Notes: a model not told the origin generated them from the letters alone. Shown: positions 9,571-21,572, counted from the stretch's first letter. The stretch: 56,750 nucleotides of DNA from Fragilariopsis cylindrus CCMP1102 (GCA_900095095.1 FMBT01000547.1:1-56750), one strand, 5' to 3'. Made by a program: numbers and translations.

Positions 9571-10304
9571 TGAATGCTTTGATGAGTGTCCATGGTTTCT
9601 GAACAGTCAAAGAAAGCTCCGAACGCCGATGTACAAATATAATGAAGAACCACTGCTTCACATCATTTCGTTGCCAACAAAGTGGCAAGATAGTTCCTAC
9701 GACTTTCTTTAGTCCAAATTTCAGACTTAAAAGGATAACAAAGACCTGGAAAATGATAAGAGGTGGAAGAGAGTGGAAAAGAATGTAAATGTGCTATAAA
9801 TTCTTTCTGCCGATGGCTGTTTATGAAGAATGGATGGGGGGGGGGGGGGGTCTTATCCTGCGATCGTGTCTAGATAGATACCATTTATGCCAATCATTGA
9901 AATGTGTAAACACATATATGTCCTTGCCATTCCAAGAGTCTTGTACGATTTCGATCGGTCAAGATCAAGGGCAAAGAAAATGATGATATATATCTAAAGA
10001 GAACATCTTATAATTCTTTAAGAACGTACGTACTGCAACCCAAACGAAGCAGCACACAATGCTAGGATTGTGTTAATTACACTTACAGCTACAAGTACTG
10101 TACAGTAGTATCAATAATAATATTAAAAACTTTTTTATTTTGGATCTTCTTTTGTCGTTCGTTTTATATTTATTACATCACTGAATCTGTTATTCCTGGT
10201 CTCCTTCGGTATGGGTAGTTGGGTACATCGGTTGAACTACTATTACCTTTCATCTGCATCTGCATCTAACCGGTACGATGCAACGACGACTGCTACTGTT
10301 GTTA
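9571..10304. other. Gene-free spacer with a poly-G run
   Basis: No gene is recognised. A run of about 14 G lies at 9837-9850. 'AGTACTGTACAGTA' occurs at 10094-10107, and the sequence then becomes AT-rich toward the 3' end of the minus-strand GTPase. Confidence 0.5.
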
Positions 10305-12014
10305 TTATTGCGATTTATCATCCGCCTTTGTTTTTGTTGTTGTGGCAGCAGCAACAGGTGAACCGCTACCACCCATTGCATCTAATACGACACGCACTTC
10401 ACCAAGCATTCGTAAAACTTGTATCCGTAATTCATCGATACCAATCTCATCATGGATACTTAATTTGATATACGGGTATTGTTCACCAGTTTCTATCATC
10501 ATTGCATCTAATTCATCTAATACAGAATCATTTTCAATACCTAAATCAATTTTAGAAACAACATCAATCCATGGCCGTCTTGGAAATCTTGTACGTATCT
10601 CTTTACGTAATGCTAATTGATCTTCAACACTTGAACATTTATCACCAGCCTGTCCAGATAAATCCATTACGTACATAACAGCTGTTGGTAAATGTTTCAT
10701 TGCTGCTAATGTTAATTCTTCCATTTCATTACGTTTATATTCTTCTTCTGGCGGGCGGACTAATACACCAGGACTATCCATAATTTGACATAATTGTGAA
10801 AATGCATATCGATTATCTTGTTGTCCGTTGCCACTAGCATCCTTGTTCTTCAATGTCATTAGACCATCTCTTCTCTTTCTAGCTTTACTCGATCGTGGAT
10901 CTTCGTTCTCTGGTGGAACAATGGCACGAGCAATTTCATACAATGATGATGGTGCTACTTCTTCCTCTTCTGACGATGACGGATTATCACTCTTATTAGT
11001 AGTAGAATTTTGGGCTGCTTGCCAAAAAACTTCTACATGTCCCAATGTCATTCCACGTGTTGTAAATGGATAATTATTCACTTCTGGTGTTGCTGATGAA
11101 ATACATCGTACAATACTAGACTTTCCAACATTTGGTGCACCCACCAACACAACAGCAGGCGAATCCAATTGTACAGCTGGTGCACTACGTAAACTTCTTT
11201 GTAAATCCACCATACCACTAACAGGTTCAAATGCAAATTCTTTATACAAACTAAGTAAATGTGCTACACCTTCTTCTTTTGCTAAGTTGGCTTCTTTTGC
11301 AGTTTCTGCATACTTTGCTTTATATACCCATTCCTTACCTGTCTCTAAAATCATTTTACGTGCCTCATTTATATCATCTAATAATACTGTTAATGTTAAC
11401 CCATCCTTTTTAATTCTTGCCCGTACTGTCAGGTCCGCAACTGTCTTTTCAAACGGATGTAATCTTTTCAATTCACGACGGTATCCATTTACAATATCAC
11501 GTAACGGTACACATAATTGTTGTGTTAATGTGTTCAGAGTTTCTGTTCCATGCTTTCGTGCACGATTACGTACATTCTTAACGTTGTCATCCACTTTTGT
11601 CCACGATGCAACCTTTTCAGCTTTATTTGATAATTCAATTGGCGATTTAACTACCGGTAATCGTCGTAATCCGCCTGTATCTGCATTAATATTATTATTA
11701 TCGAAATTTTTGTTTTTGTTCTTGTTCTTCGGTTTCGATTCAGTTGTTGTGACTTCGGCTTCTTCCTTTGTTTTTGTTGTTTGATCCGTGGAGGAGGTGG
11801 TGGTGGTGGTATCACTTGACGATGAAGATATCACTGTCGATGACAATGCTGATGACGGCGTAGATGTTAAGAAGCGAGACGTCGTTGTTCCAGTCAACAG
11901 ATGTCGTGGTTGCTGTTGATAAGAATAACTGTATTGTTTTCGTTGCTGTTGCTGTCGTTGTAATGATGACGACGACGATGATGATGATGATGATCGAAAC
12001 GCTTGTACGATCAT
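10305..12014 (-). CDS. NOG1-like GTP-binding protein
   Basis: The single-exon protein of 569 residues opens with a Ser/Gln/Thr-rich, acid-poor stretch that could be an organelle-targeting peptide (MIVQAFRSSSS). A Lys/Asn linker is followed by a helical NOG1-type N-domain at about 125-285, and a GTPase domain. The G1 motif GAPNVGKSS is near 291, FTTRGMTLGHV near 320, the G3 motif DSPGV near 411 and the G4 motif SKID near 485. NOG1/OBG-family GTPases act in ribosome assembly; cytosolic NOG1 is nucleolar and works on 60S particles. The ~50-residue acidic insert inside the G domain and the Ser-rich leader are unlike core NOG1, so an organellar ribosome-assembly GTPase is possible. The ATG at 12014 gives the longest clean frame. 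Confidence 0.8.
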   Translation of the reverse strand: MIVQAFRSSSSSSSSSSLQRQQQQRKQYSYSYQQQPRHLLTGTTTSRFLTSTPSSALSSTVISSSSSDTTTTTSSTDQTTKTKEEAEVTTTESKPKNKNKNKNFDNNNINADTGGLRRLPVVKSPIELSNKAEKVASWTKVDDNVKNVRNRARKHGTETLNTLTQQLCVPLRDIVNGYRRELKRLHPFEKTVADLTVRARIKKDGLTLTVLLDDINEARKMILETGKEWVYKAKYAETAKEANLAKEEGVAHLLSLYKEFAFEPVSGMVDLQRSLRSAPAVQLDSPAVVLVGAPNVGKSSIVRCISSATPEVNNYPFTTRGMTLGHVEVFWQAAQNSTTNKSDNPSSSEEEEVAPSSLYEIARAIVPPENEDPRSSKARKRRDGLMTLKNKDASGNGQQDNRYAFSQLCQIMDSPGVLVRPPEEEYKRNEMEELTLAAMKHLPTAVMYVMDLSGQAGDKCSSVEDQLALRKEIRTRFPRRPWIDVVSKIDLGIENDSVLDELDAMMIETGEQYPYIKLSIHDEIGIDELRIQVLRMLGEVRVVLDAMGGSGSPVAAATTTKTKADDKSQ

Positions 12015-13018
12015 TCTTGTTTTCGAGGATTGTCGTTGTATCCCTCCTCCAACTCGTGGAACGAATTGTTGTATAAAGATGACGATATCATTATAAAGCG
12101 ACGTACGTAATACGAATACGAATGCTTGTACACATTTCTTCTCTTTACTACTGTATTGTACTTGCAGCCAAAATTCCCCTATATCTGTGTAGGTGTATGA
12201 TACGTTCTGTTCTCTTCCCTTTGACTCTTGTCTTTTGTGTTTGAATGTGGTTTCGATCTTGTTGTCTTTTCCGATTCTCAGGCAAAGAAATCGAGCGATG
12301 ACGTGATGGAGGAAGATCAGGAGATCGATATTTTAAATTCGTTTCTTTCCTTGCTTTGCTTGACGACGATGATAATATGATTGATGTGTCGTCCGTCGTG
12401 AAGGTGAATTGAAGTTGAGTGGTGCTAAAAAGTCACTAAGAAAGTACCTTATATTTCCGTTTGATGAACAGACGATCGATTTCAAATCTATTTCAGTACT
12501 TGTACGGCGTTTATACAGTGCTGAAGGCGAAAAAAGGAAAATTCTTTACGCGAAGGGGAGCTTGTGTGTTAAATGTAAAAATTTCAGGTTTTAAAGAAAA
12601 ATCATTGAATCGTATCGGATAATCGTATCGGATTAAGCGCAGAACTAAATTGTTGTTCAATAGAGTACTTTAGTAGAACATGGGAACAGGATACGATGAT
12701 GAACACGAGTCAGTCCTCACACATGTCATACAGTAATATACAAGCCAGGAGTCGATTCTGGATTCGTTCCCCACTCATCTTGTATGTTGAACGACCCATA
12801 CAGTTACTGTAGAAGTATTAGTACAAATAATAAGCTTAGCTTTAAAAAAATCGCCATACCGTGTGTGTATTGTATTCACATCATACCGCATGCACATCGT
12901 GTTCCTTTCTGTCGTGTTGTTAATCAAAAAGATAAATCTATATATGCCACGTTCATTCGGTCGAGATTCTAAATTAAATACAAAGATTTTTAAACTATAT
13001 AAAAGGACCAATATTAGT
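12015..13018. other. Divergent intergenic region, no gene recognised
   Basis: This lies between the starts of the minus-strand GTPase and the plus-strand membrane protein. Short frames here (for example 12409-12594) lack family features. A TATA-like TATATAAAAG lies at 12996-13005, too close to the downstream ATG to be a standard TATA box for it. Confidence 0.45.
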
Positions 13019-14181
13019 ATGTCACCAGTAGTAGTAGTATCGACAGCAGCAGCAGCACAAGCAGCACTAGGAGAAGCGACACCGCTAGAAGCGAAAGAAA
13101 GGTGTCTTACTAATGGTACTAAAAGTGCGACCTCAAGTCAAGCATCACCGCCAAAGCAGCAACAACAAGTAAACACATTATCATCATCCTCGGCATTCAC
13201 GGGGTTATTACCTGAGTTGACAAATATAAATTATTTGAAGGAAATCGATACGGAACAACACCAACAACAACCATTAACATTAACAGCAAGTAGTGGTTTA
13301 CTAATAGGAAATGATACCGACTCGCCACGCTCCCATGACTCTGCCGAGCATCGTGATGAAACAAAAGTTGACTGGAAGTCATCTGTTTGTTACAATGTGT
13401 ATGTAAACATGATCAATGTATGCATAAATTAACATGTGCTCATTTAGAGGCACGACAATTCTGGTTCTTTACTATTCCTCAAGCATTAGTAACAATGTTG
13501 GGTGGTTTATTAGCATTTTTATGTGCAGCAGATAAGTTTACCTGTGGAACGGATAGATCCGTAGAAATGGCTGTTGGGTCGTTTGCAGTTGTATCAGTTT
13601 TTATGCAAACCGTAGAAGGTGTATGTAAATATGGAATCCGAGCATCGATGCATTTTGTTGCAGCAATTGATTTACGAGATCTTTCTTCTGATTTAAAATT
13701 ACTAATGGTCAAATTGAAAGCTGTCGGTGAAAACGATATTGCTAATAGAAAAAATGATAATAGTAATAATATTAGTTATAACAGCCCTAGTATGATTAAA
13801 GATACGGAAGGAAATCAGGGTGGCAAAACCAATAAAACCAATACATCCGAAAGTCAATGTATTGAATTGCGATATCAACAAAGTTCTCAAGGATGTAAGT
13901 CATTTGTGGAGTTATCGATCAGTGAAGCATTTGAACTATTACATACAGAATTAATGGTAACATTAGATAAAAATTCGATGCAGCATTTTGAAGATAAAGT
14001 AGGTAGTGATTGGTATTTGAATTTGTACCTAGGTGCATGTGATCGATTATGTGCAGAAATAACATCCTATAGCTACTGGCCACTGTTTGTTCCCAATTCC
14101 AATCGAGTGGTATCAAATACAATGAAGTTAATTCAACGTGATTGGAAGGAAGGAGAAAATTTCTGGTTGAAAGAAATCTAA
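13019..14181 (+). CDS. Two-TM SLATT-like membrane protein (one frameshift)
   Basis: A low-complexity N-terminus of about 120 residues (Ala, Gln, Ser) is followed by DWKSSVCYNVYVNMINVCI, then a shift near 13427 into KLTCAHLEARQFWFFTIPQA. Two transmembrane helices follow (about FWFFTIPQALVTMLGGLLAF and VEMAVGSFAVVSVFMQTVEG). A helical cytoplasmic region (ASMHFVAAIDLRDLSSDLKL) and a long C-terminal domain complete it. This arrangement, an amphipathic helix, aromatic residues before TM1, a second TM and a helix starting with His, resembles SLATT two-TM proteins known mainly from bacterial conflict systems and present in algae and their viruses. I assign it by pattern only. The shift is one base in an AAATTAA stretch. 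Confidence 0.55.
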
Positions 14182-14407
14182 TATACGGAATGAATACCGT
14201 GTATTTATAAAAGCAAAGATTATATGACCTCAGATCAGATGATCAGGCTTAGGACCCATTTGAAAAGTATATACTCTTATTAACTTATAATCGTACCATC
14301 ACATAATGACGTAAGTCACTAGCTACGACTTGCCTTATCTTAACAGTTCGATAGTGATAGTAGTACTGTTTGGCAGTAGGTTAGCTACAGTCCCAACTAT
14401 TATTATT

Positions 14408-16144
14408 TTATTTCGTTTCATCTTCCGTATCATTTGATGACTCGTCATCGTCTGTTTCACCATCTTCCTCAACATCTAAGGTTTCTTTGACTACCGTATC
14501 AGCGGATGATTCATCATCGTCTATCTCAACATCTACGATTTTTTCGGTAGCCTCATCGTTCATATCAGCTGATGATTCATCATCTTCTGTTTCGCTATCT
14601 TCGTCGACAACATCTCCGACTGCATGTTCTACTACGATTTCTTTGACTACCTCCTCATCCTCTACGATGACATCGTTCACTACAGAACTACTTTCGACAT
14701 TTTCGTTGTTGGACAGCGGCAGAAGATCAAAGCTAATACCGGCACGCTCCTCTGATTCTTTCCACAATCGTTTTGCTGCATCCTTGTCCTTTGCAAAGTC
14801 GCCCAATTTTTGTGGCTTGCGGTCATCGTAGTACTGTGCGTCAGTTCTAACAACAAGGTCTTCCTCCTTATTGTTTTGGTAGCCACCAGAAGCCAACCAC
14901 ACAGATGTTGTAGCACCTTGTTTCACAGTTTTGAACAATCCTAGATCACCAGTTTTAGTCAATATCGTATCAAAACCATCCGTGATGACTGTAGGAAGAT
15001 TATCCTGAGCATTCTTTTGAAAATCTTGAAGACGTTGGTAGTTACCAGATCCAAGTGATTGACGCCATAGGTCTGTACTGACCACACCAGGATGTAGGCA
15101 CGCAACGTCCCAGTCATATCCTGCCTCATTGGCCCGTCGTTGTAACTCTTGCGAAAACAAGATATTGGCTAGTTTGGATTGACCGTATGACTTCCATGGA
15201 CTGTAATTTGGTGATCCCGTCCAACAGTAATCAAAGTCAATACCACCATCACTCCGTGAAAATGTATGTGCACTAGATGATACGTTAATCACTTTAGCCT
15301 TTTTCGATAGCCTTGAAGACAAAAGTTTGGTTAAAATGAAATGTCCAAGATGATTCGATGCCATTTGACGTTCAATACCATCGATAGTCAATTCCAATTT
15401 AGGTATGTTCATCACACCTGCATTATTAATGATAACATCTATTTGATCTGGGAATAATGACGATGATGGATCATTTTCATCAGAAACTTCTAACCATTCT
15501 GCGACCGAATATTGAACACCTTGGACATTGTCCAGGTCCAATATTTTGTAAGAGACATTCACCGGCGTGCGATCTTCGTCGTCGTCATCATTATTGTATT
15601 TTGTTGTTTGATTTTCGGATAAGTATTCATTGATAGCCGCAACGGCTATCTCACCCTTTTCTTGCGTTCGCGACGTAATGATGAGATTTTCAGGTCTACC
15701 AATTGACAATCGTTTGGCTGTTTCCAATCCCAAACCAGTAGTACCACCGGTAATCAATATGGATTGTCCATTCAACGAATTCTCAGCCGGTGTATAAATC
15801 TCGGAAGTTTCTACCGTATTCAAAACGGCGACAGCAGCCGCAGCTCCTCCCACTGCCACTAAAGGCCCAGCAGCTACCACCGCAACAGCACTGCCAAACA
15901 AGAATTTCTTCTTCCTCTTCAAACACAGCAATTTCTTCTTCTTCTTTTGCAGTAGGCAGATCTTCTGCTTCCTTCTCTTCTTCTTTTGTAACAATTTACA
16001 TTTTAGCTGTTTCTTTTGAAAGGCAATCGCACCACCCAAAACTTGCGGAGGTTTGGGGAACAGAAAGGAATCTGCGTTTTGAATGAACGTTGTTGAAGCG
16101 ATGGCACAAAGCAACACGATCACTATTGAATTCTTCCTCATCAT
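14408..16144 (-). CDS. Short-chain dehydrogenase/reductase, possibly plastid-targeted
   Basis: Counting from the Met at 16144, residues 1-26 form a signal peptide (MMRKNSIVIVLLCAIAS..NADSFLFP) with a cleavage-region Phe resembling the ASAFxP motif of diatom plastid precursors. A charged linker, coded by GAA/AAG repeats whose frame is uncertain, leads to a hydrophobic Ala/Val segment and then an SDR domain. TGGTTGLG is near 130, NNAGV near 239, VINVSSSAH near 280, YGQSK near 319 and HPGVVSTD near 350. It would reduce or oxidise a carbonyl or hydroxyl group with NAD(P)H; retinol-dehydrogenase or POR-like members are the nearest type. The last ~110 residues are acidic (DDDESSAD units). An upstream in-frame Met at 16285 gives a longer but less plausible leader. 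Confidence 0.78.
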   Translation of the reverse strand: MMRKNSIVIVLLCAIASTTFIQNADSFLFPKPPQVLGGAIAFQKKQLKCKLLQKKKRRKQKICLLQKKKKKLLCLKRKKKFLFGSAVAVVAAGPLVAVGGAAAAVAVLNTVETSEIYTPAENSLNGQSILITGGTTGLGLETAKRLSIGRPENLIITSRTQEKGEIAVAAINEYLSENQTTKYNNDDDDEDRTPVNVSYKILDLDNVQGVQYSVAEWLEVSDENDPSSSLFPDQIDVIINNAGVMNIPKLELTIDGIERQMASNHLGHFILTKLLSSRLSKKAKVINVSSSAHTFSRSDGGIDFDYCWTGSPNYSPWKSYGQSKLANILFSQELQRRANEAGYDWDVACLHPGVVSTDLWRQSLGSGNYQRLQDFQKNAQDNLPTVITDGFDTILTKTGDLGLFKTVKQGATTSVWLASGGYQNNKEEDLVVRTDAQYYDDRKPQKLGDFAKDKDAAKRLWKESEERAGISFDLLPLSNNENVESSSVVNDVIVEDEEVVKEIVVEHAVGDVVDEDSETEDDESSADMNDEATEKIVDVEIDDDESSADTVVKETLDVEEDGETDDDESSNDTEDETK

Positions 16145-17373
16145 CCCAATAATAACGGTAGCGTAGGATTTTGGTCGTGGTAGTCCTAGTGTAGTTGGTA
16201 GTAGACGTAGTGGTAGCAGTAGACGTTTCGCAATAAAGTTGTATTGTAATATACAACGTTGGGTTATGTATGGAGTGAAGGTCAAGAAGTGTGTGTTTGT
16301 TACATTCTTTCACTGCAACCTGACTGAATTTCTTTACAAAGTACCATGGTCGCTGATGCTGAGTCAGTCAGTGTTTACAGTGTATTATGCATTTGTCGTT
16401 CGATTGTTAGGATGTGATTGTTTTATTGATTTTGTGAAGGACTGATTGAGTCTTCATCTTCGTCGCGGACTGATCTCCGCACTTTACAAGATTGACTAAC
16501 CTGACTCGACTCTTTCGACTAGACAAACAACGAACCGATTATTGATTGATTTTCATTCGATAAGATTCTTTACGGTGTATTGATTCGATAAAAGATTCAT
16601 TCTTCATTCCTCCTTCATAAGGAGGGCACAACATCGAAGACACAGCATTATTAAAAGCACTAACCTTTTACCAAAACTAGCGCGATGACGACACAACAAT
16701 CGTGCAATGTACAGATTTATAAACACAGCCACGAGGACCAATTTCGATAGTATTAAATACTTCCTAAGACAATAAGACAGAAGACGTGTTACGTCTCATT
16801 CACTCTTACCCCTCTGTACTAAATTTTGTGATACTATGATGAACCAACGAAGAAGTCTAGAGAAAGACTACTCCGATTTTTCAACTGATGCATTGATTCG
16901 TGAAGCTTCCAAAAATGCAATCAAATCAATCGCAGTAGAAAATTGTACTGTCGTGTACAGAACGATACAAAGATTTTGACTTTTTTCAGAATTGAAATTA
17001 AATTATGCTTGATGACACTACACACTATTCATGCACTGTCCGCACAGTGTTACACGACAAACTGTATGATGAATTTATACTGTGTATTACAACGAATCTT
17101 TCTTCTCATAAAAAAAGAGCGATAAGATTATTAAAGTTTAAAAGAAACGAAAACAAAACAAAGCAAAAGGTAGGTAAGCCACACACAAATAGTGCATTTT
17201 ACACCTGTACTATTTACAAATAAATATCTGAAGCAACGGAATTTTCAATCAGAAATCAGAACAAAAAAGACTTACTATTGACAATGATGTTAACTTTTCG
17301 TCCATTCTTTCCATTTGAAAAATAATAACTATGATCTTCATCAACAACAACAACAACAGAATTTGAATTGAAG
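16145..17373. other. Long divergent intergenic region, no gene recognised
   Basis: About 1.2 kb separates the minus-strand SDR start and the plus-strand ATP-grasp gene. The short frames found (16239, 16943, 17005) have no family features. A CAA-rich stretch (about 17341-17358) immediately precedes the ATG of the ATP-grasp gene. Confidence 0.5.
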
Positions 17374-19477
17374 ATGACTGCCGTGAACATTAACAACGAC
17401 AACAGCAACGATCAACAAGGACAAGCGCCTCAAGCGCCTCAAGCACCTCAGCAACCATACCATAATCGTTCTTCTTCTGCAGGATCCTTTATGGTTACTG
17501 CGTCACCTGTTGTTGTTACCGGTACCGACTATGGGGGAAATGCTATCAGCGTTTCTCAACCCATCATTGTATCGTCATCGGTTGGAATTATTGGTAATGC
17601 TGCAATTTTCGCCGAACAAGATAATATCAACAGCGGTGGTAGCGACCGCAACCTCAACAACACCAGCTCGGTCACAAACTCTAACACGACGGAATGTCGT
17701 GAGGGATTAATAGGACGAGAAGTTGGTGAAAAAACTGCAGCAACTAATTCAACATTGGTTACATTACCAGCTGTTGTTGACAATGAAGATAATATTATTT
17801 CTCACGAACATGGAGATCTTTCCTTTATTCAGGACAAAGCAGAACATCATAAAATTGTTGCAACGGAGGTTGTTGCACATCCACTTCAGGTTAGTACACA
17901 ACCAGAACCGGTTCAACAAAATGCAATTATTCTATTTGATCCAAGAATTCCTGATTGTGAAGAAATGATTGAATCAGCAAAACGTCGTGGATTGTTTGTA
18001 ACGGCTATTCTACCACGTCCTGAAAAGTTTGTTACGGAGGGTGATAATAAATTATACTATCCTAATGAGGAAGCAGTACTACATGTTGGTGTTCATCAAG
18101 TTTATGCCCCACCGATCGGTCAAAAATTTGATGTGATTGAATGTGCTGGACATTTACAAACAATTGAAATCCAACAAAATATTCGATTTTTGGGTGTTAT
18201 TCCATTCCGTGAAAGTGCTGTCGATTATACTGACACATTATCAGCATTACTTGGTATTAATATCCATAACGATTTGGGATTAGCAACCGCACGTCGTGAC
18301 AAGGGATTGATGAAGAATGCTGTTGCGAATGCTGGATTACGTACATCAAAATTCGCTCGTTTAACAGCCGCGAATGGATCTGATGTTAGACCGGCAATTG
18401 AAGAACTTGAATTGGAATTTCCTGTGGTTGTTAAGACACCCCGTGGTAGCAGTACTGCTGGAGTGTACATCTGTGACACTATTGAAGATGCAACTGAAAA
18501 GTCCATACTAATTTTAAAGACTGTTGGTATCCATGATGGACGGAAAACACATTATTCATTATTGGAAGAATTTTTACATGGTGACGAGTTTGCTATCAAT
18601 GTAATTGCATCTCCGACCTGCCCACGTGGTATGTTTGTTACCGACGTGTGGAAATATGCTAAGATCCATGAAAATGGTACAATGATTAATACCATGCAAG
18701 GTATGTGTGATCCACATTCACCGAAATATTCCAACCTTGTCCGATACGCGGAAGGTATAACACGTGCTGTTGGTATTAAATACGGATTAGCTCATGTTGA
18801 AGTGAAAGCTATATATAATGAAGAAAAAAAGAAGTATATCGATCCTGTTATGATTGAAGTTGGTGCACGATTAGCTGGTGGTCGAAAGGCTATCATGGCA
18901 CAAGCTAGCATTCGTGACTGGAGGTACGTACAAAAACATTGTATTTCGACTTTCGACGGAGTATTTTACTATATCTATTGTGTTTTCGCGTTATAAAGTG
19001 ACCTGAAATTGCTCTCTTCTCTCACCAATTATTTCTTATAACACCAACTTCTTTCACCTATTATGTCACATTTTTTACCTGTAGACCATTCGATGCCATG
19101 CTTGACGCCCATTGCGGTTTCCCTCTACAAGTCCCACGCACTTTTACACCCTCGTGGCACGCAAAGCATGTGTACATTCCTTGCAACAAGGCAGGGATCT
19201 TAAAGTCAGTATCAGGAATGGATTTCGAACGACTACAGACATACCATTCTCATGTGCACTATGTGAGGTTGGAAAGCCAATTGAGAAATCAACTTCTATT
19301 ATGAGTTTCCCCGCCTTCGTTTGGTTATGTGGTATTCGAGAGGACGTCGAACGGGATGCTATCTTAGCACGAAGTGAATTCCAAGTAGAAGTTCACGAAG
19401 AAGCCGACGAAAAAGAAGAGGAAAAAGTCGATCTTTATCAAGAAGAGAAAAAAGAAACCGAAGCAGTAAAAATGTAG
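17374..19477 (+). CDS. ATP-grasp ligase-like protein, two exons (one frameshift)
   Basis: Exon 1 runs 17374-18923 and exon 2 from 19085, joined by a phase-2 GT-AG intron. The first ~180 residues are low complexity. Then comes a Rossmann-like N-domain (NAIILFDPRIPDCEEMIESA) and an ATP-grasp fold. Its landmarks are LATARRDKGLMKNAVANAGL, FPVVVKTPRGSSTAGVYIC, LLEEFLHGDEFAINVI, YGLAHVEVKAI and the metal/ATP site VMIEVGARLAGG near residue 500. ATP-grasp enzymes join a carboxylate to an amine or thiol through an acyl-phosphate; this one resembles the L-amino acid ligase/carboxylase-like group, but the substrate is unknown. In exon 2 the frame shifts near 19267 (TATGTGAGG, one G missing); the corrected frame gives EVGKPIEKSTSIMSFPAFVW and an acidic tail. 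The ATG at 17374 follows a CAA-rich leader. Confidence 0.75.
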
Positions 19478-20068
19478 TGAGCGAATCATAAAAGAAAAAG
19501 AGAATGATGAAATAATTATTGAGTACGAAATTCATAAACAAAAGAGAGAGAGAAAGTGGACAGATCCGTGTGTACTAATATAGTCCTATATGTAGGTCCT
19601 ATTCATTATAAACAATAATATAACATAAATTTTACTGTAAGGCTATACTGCCAGCACTTTACTGATATAAGGTATATATATATATATATATATATATAAT
19701 ACTTCAACAACAACATAACTAATCAACCATAGTACTAAGTAACATGATCCCCATCTTTGGGCCCCCCTTTCTGATTACATTTAGGGGACAGTTCATGATC
19801 ACGCGCTATCCATGACTGACAACAATCCTTGAAGTCAAATCACAAATCACACTTTAGCTAAGATTCGGTGTTCTCGAATATTCAAAAAATGACAATAAAA
19901 AATCACATAAAAATGTGTAACACAACGTCACACTGTTACCTGAGGTGTCACTACTGTTACCTACTGCACAGTAGCAGTTTCATTGTGGCAAGCATTTAAT
20001 TTTTGTCTATAGTACTGTATCCTACTGTACCTTAGCTATTCATTAATCTATAATATATTTTATCTATC
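19478..20068. other. Gene-free AT-rich spacer
   Basis: No gene is seen. A TA dinucleotide run lies at about 19674-19699. A cluster of TACTGT/ACAGTA-type motifs occurs at 19940-20033. Confidence 0.5.
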
Positions 20069-21572
20069 ATGCGTATTCAATCGATCATTACAATTGCTGT
20101 ATGCCTCGTGGCTTCAGCCAGCTGCAGTCCGATTTCCTCTGGTTTAAAGAAGTACCGTCAACCTTTCAAGATCGGTTTTGATAATGCTTTTAAAATTGAT
20201 CCCTCGTCATCATTATCCGTCAAAAAAGACTTCTCCGATCTTCGTGGTGGAGGCAAGGCTGTAGCGCCGAAAGCGGTCCCAGCCTTTTTGAAATGGGCCT
20301 ATAGTGCTGTGGGACTTGCTACAACAGCGGTAAGTAGTAGCAACATACTGCTAGGTCCTAATCTTGAATCCTACCGTTAGCTATTTTTATAGAAGATATT
20401 TCACATTGATAGATTCTCACCTTGTTTGTCAATTCCTTCCCTTTCATTGTTACTATAGGCTTGGACAACAATTGTCATTACCACAATTCGTTCCAACCAA
20501 CCGCTTGGTGCCATCATGCCGTGTATGCAGCACGGACTCGTCAATCGCATTTCTGTCCTATCGGCAGTACCACTCATACTTTCGTCGTATGGGCTCCTCC
20601 GCTCCGCCGCTGATAGTGATACTTGGGACAAATTAAGCTCTGAATCTTGTCGTAGACAAAATCTTGTATTGGTTGCGACTGGTGTTGCTTCTGCATTGTG
20701 GGTAAACTTTGCACCAACCATTACCAAAATTCCTGGTTCGGAACTTTCTCATCAAGTATATACTGGTCTAATGAAACAAGCTTTACTTGGTGCATTTACA
20801 TCTGGTGCGGCATTAAGTGCTTACGTTTGGAAGAATTCTCTCCCAGAAGATACTCCATTGTTGTCATTGCCAGGTCGTGTGGTAGATGGCGTTGCTAAGT
20901 CCATCGTGAGCATTGCTCCCGTTGACCCCGACTACCCTATCAACGTCAAATATTCATTATTAACAACGGGATTTTTGATCCTAACGGCAATACAAGTACT
21001 TGGACCGCATCCACTAGCGGTGATTCCATCATGGACGGGACGTCGACTTTCTCGTGCATTCCCTGTCTGGACATTACTCGCCGCAGTCACATCGTTTGAT
21101 CTTAAGGAATCTGCAGAAAAGGGTAAGGTACTACTCCACGACAATCAAATTCTATCCAGGGGTATCAGAGGGTATGGTGTCGTCTACCTCGCATCCAAGG
21201 TTGGGGCGGTGCTCTTTGATCCATCTTTTCCCGTTCATTACCCTGCTGTTCAAGCAGTACCAGGGTGGGCAGCGGTAAGTTAGCACAAGGTTGTTTGTAT
21301 AATCGTAGTTGTTTATACTGTTCATACATCATATCCAACATCCATAATAAAAGATATTGCATGTTGGTTTGATTCTTACTAAATTATCTTGTTTGTTCAA
21401 TCGTACTTTCGCTCATTCGTTCGTGCGTCATACATAGGCTGCCATTATCTTTACGACGCTTACATTGCGCTCCGATGTAGTGGGGGACACACTAAGCAAC
21501 TTTGTAAAGGAAGACATTGAATTTGTCAAAAAATGCTTCGGTGTTACGGAGAAGGACCAGAAGAAAAATTAA
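20069..21572 (+). CDS. Signal-peptide membrane protein of unknown function, three exons
   Basis: Exons 20069-20329, 20459-21274 and 21438-21572 are joined by two phase-0 introns with GTAAG donors, giving 403 residues. A signal peptide (IITIAVCLVASASCSP) is followed by a DLRGGG motif near 60 and then several hydrophobic segments (about 78-110, 130-150, 175-215, 260-290), consistent with a multi-pass membrane protein. The tail is charged (VKEDIEFVKKCFGVTEKDQK). No family is recognised. The internal spacing of Pro and Arg between helices is that of a folded membrane protein, and the open exon junctions make the gene model firm. The last exon is partly repeated twice downstream of the stop. Confidence 0.7.

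Noticed and set aside
10342..12076. Plus-strand frames inside the GTPase gene
   Set aside because: They are antisense shadows of a well-supported minus-strand gene.
12996..13005. TATA box for the SLATT-like gene
   Set aside because: It lies only ~14 bp before the ATG, so a normal start site would fall inside the coding region.
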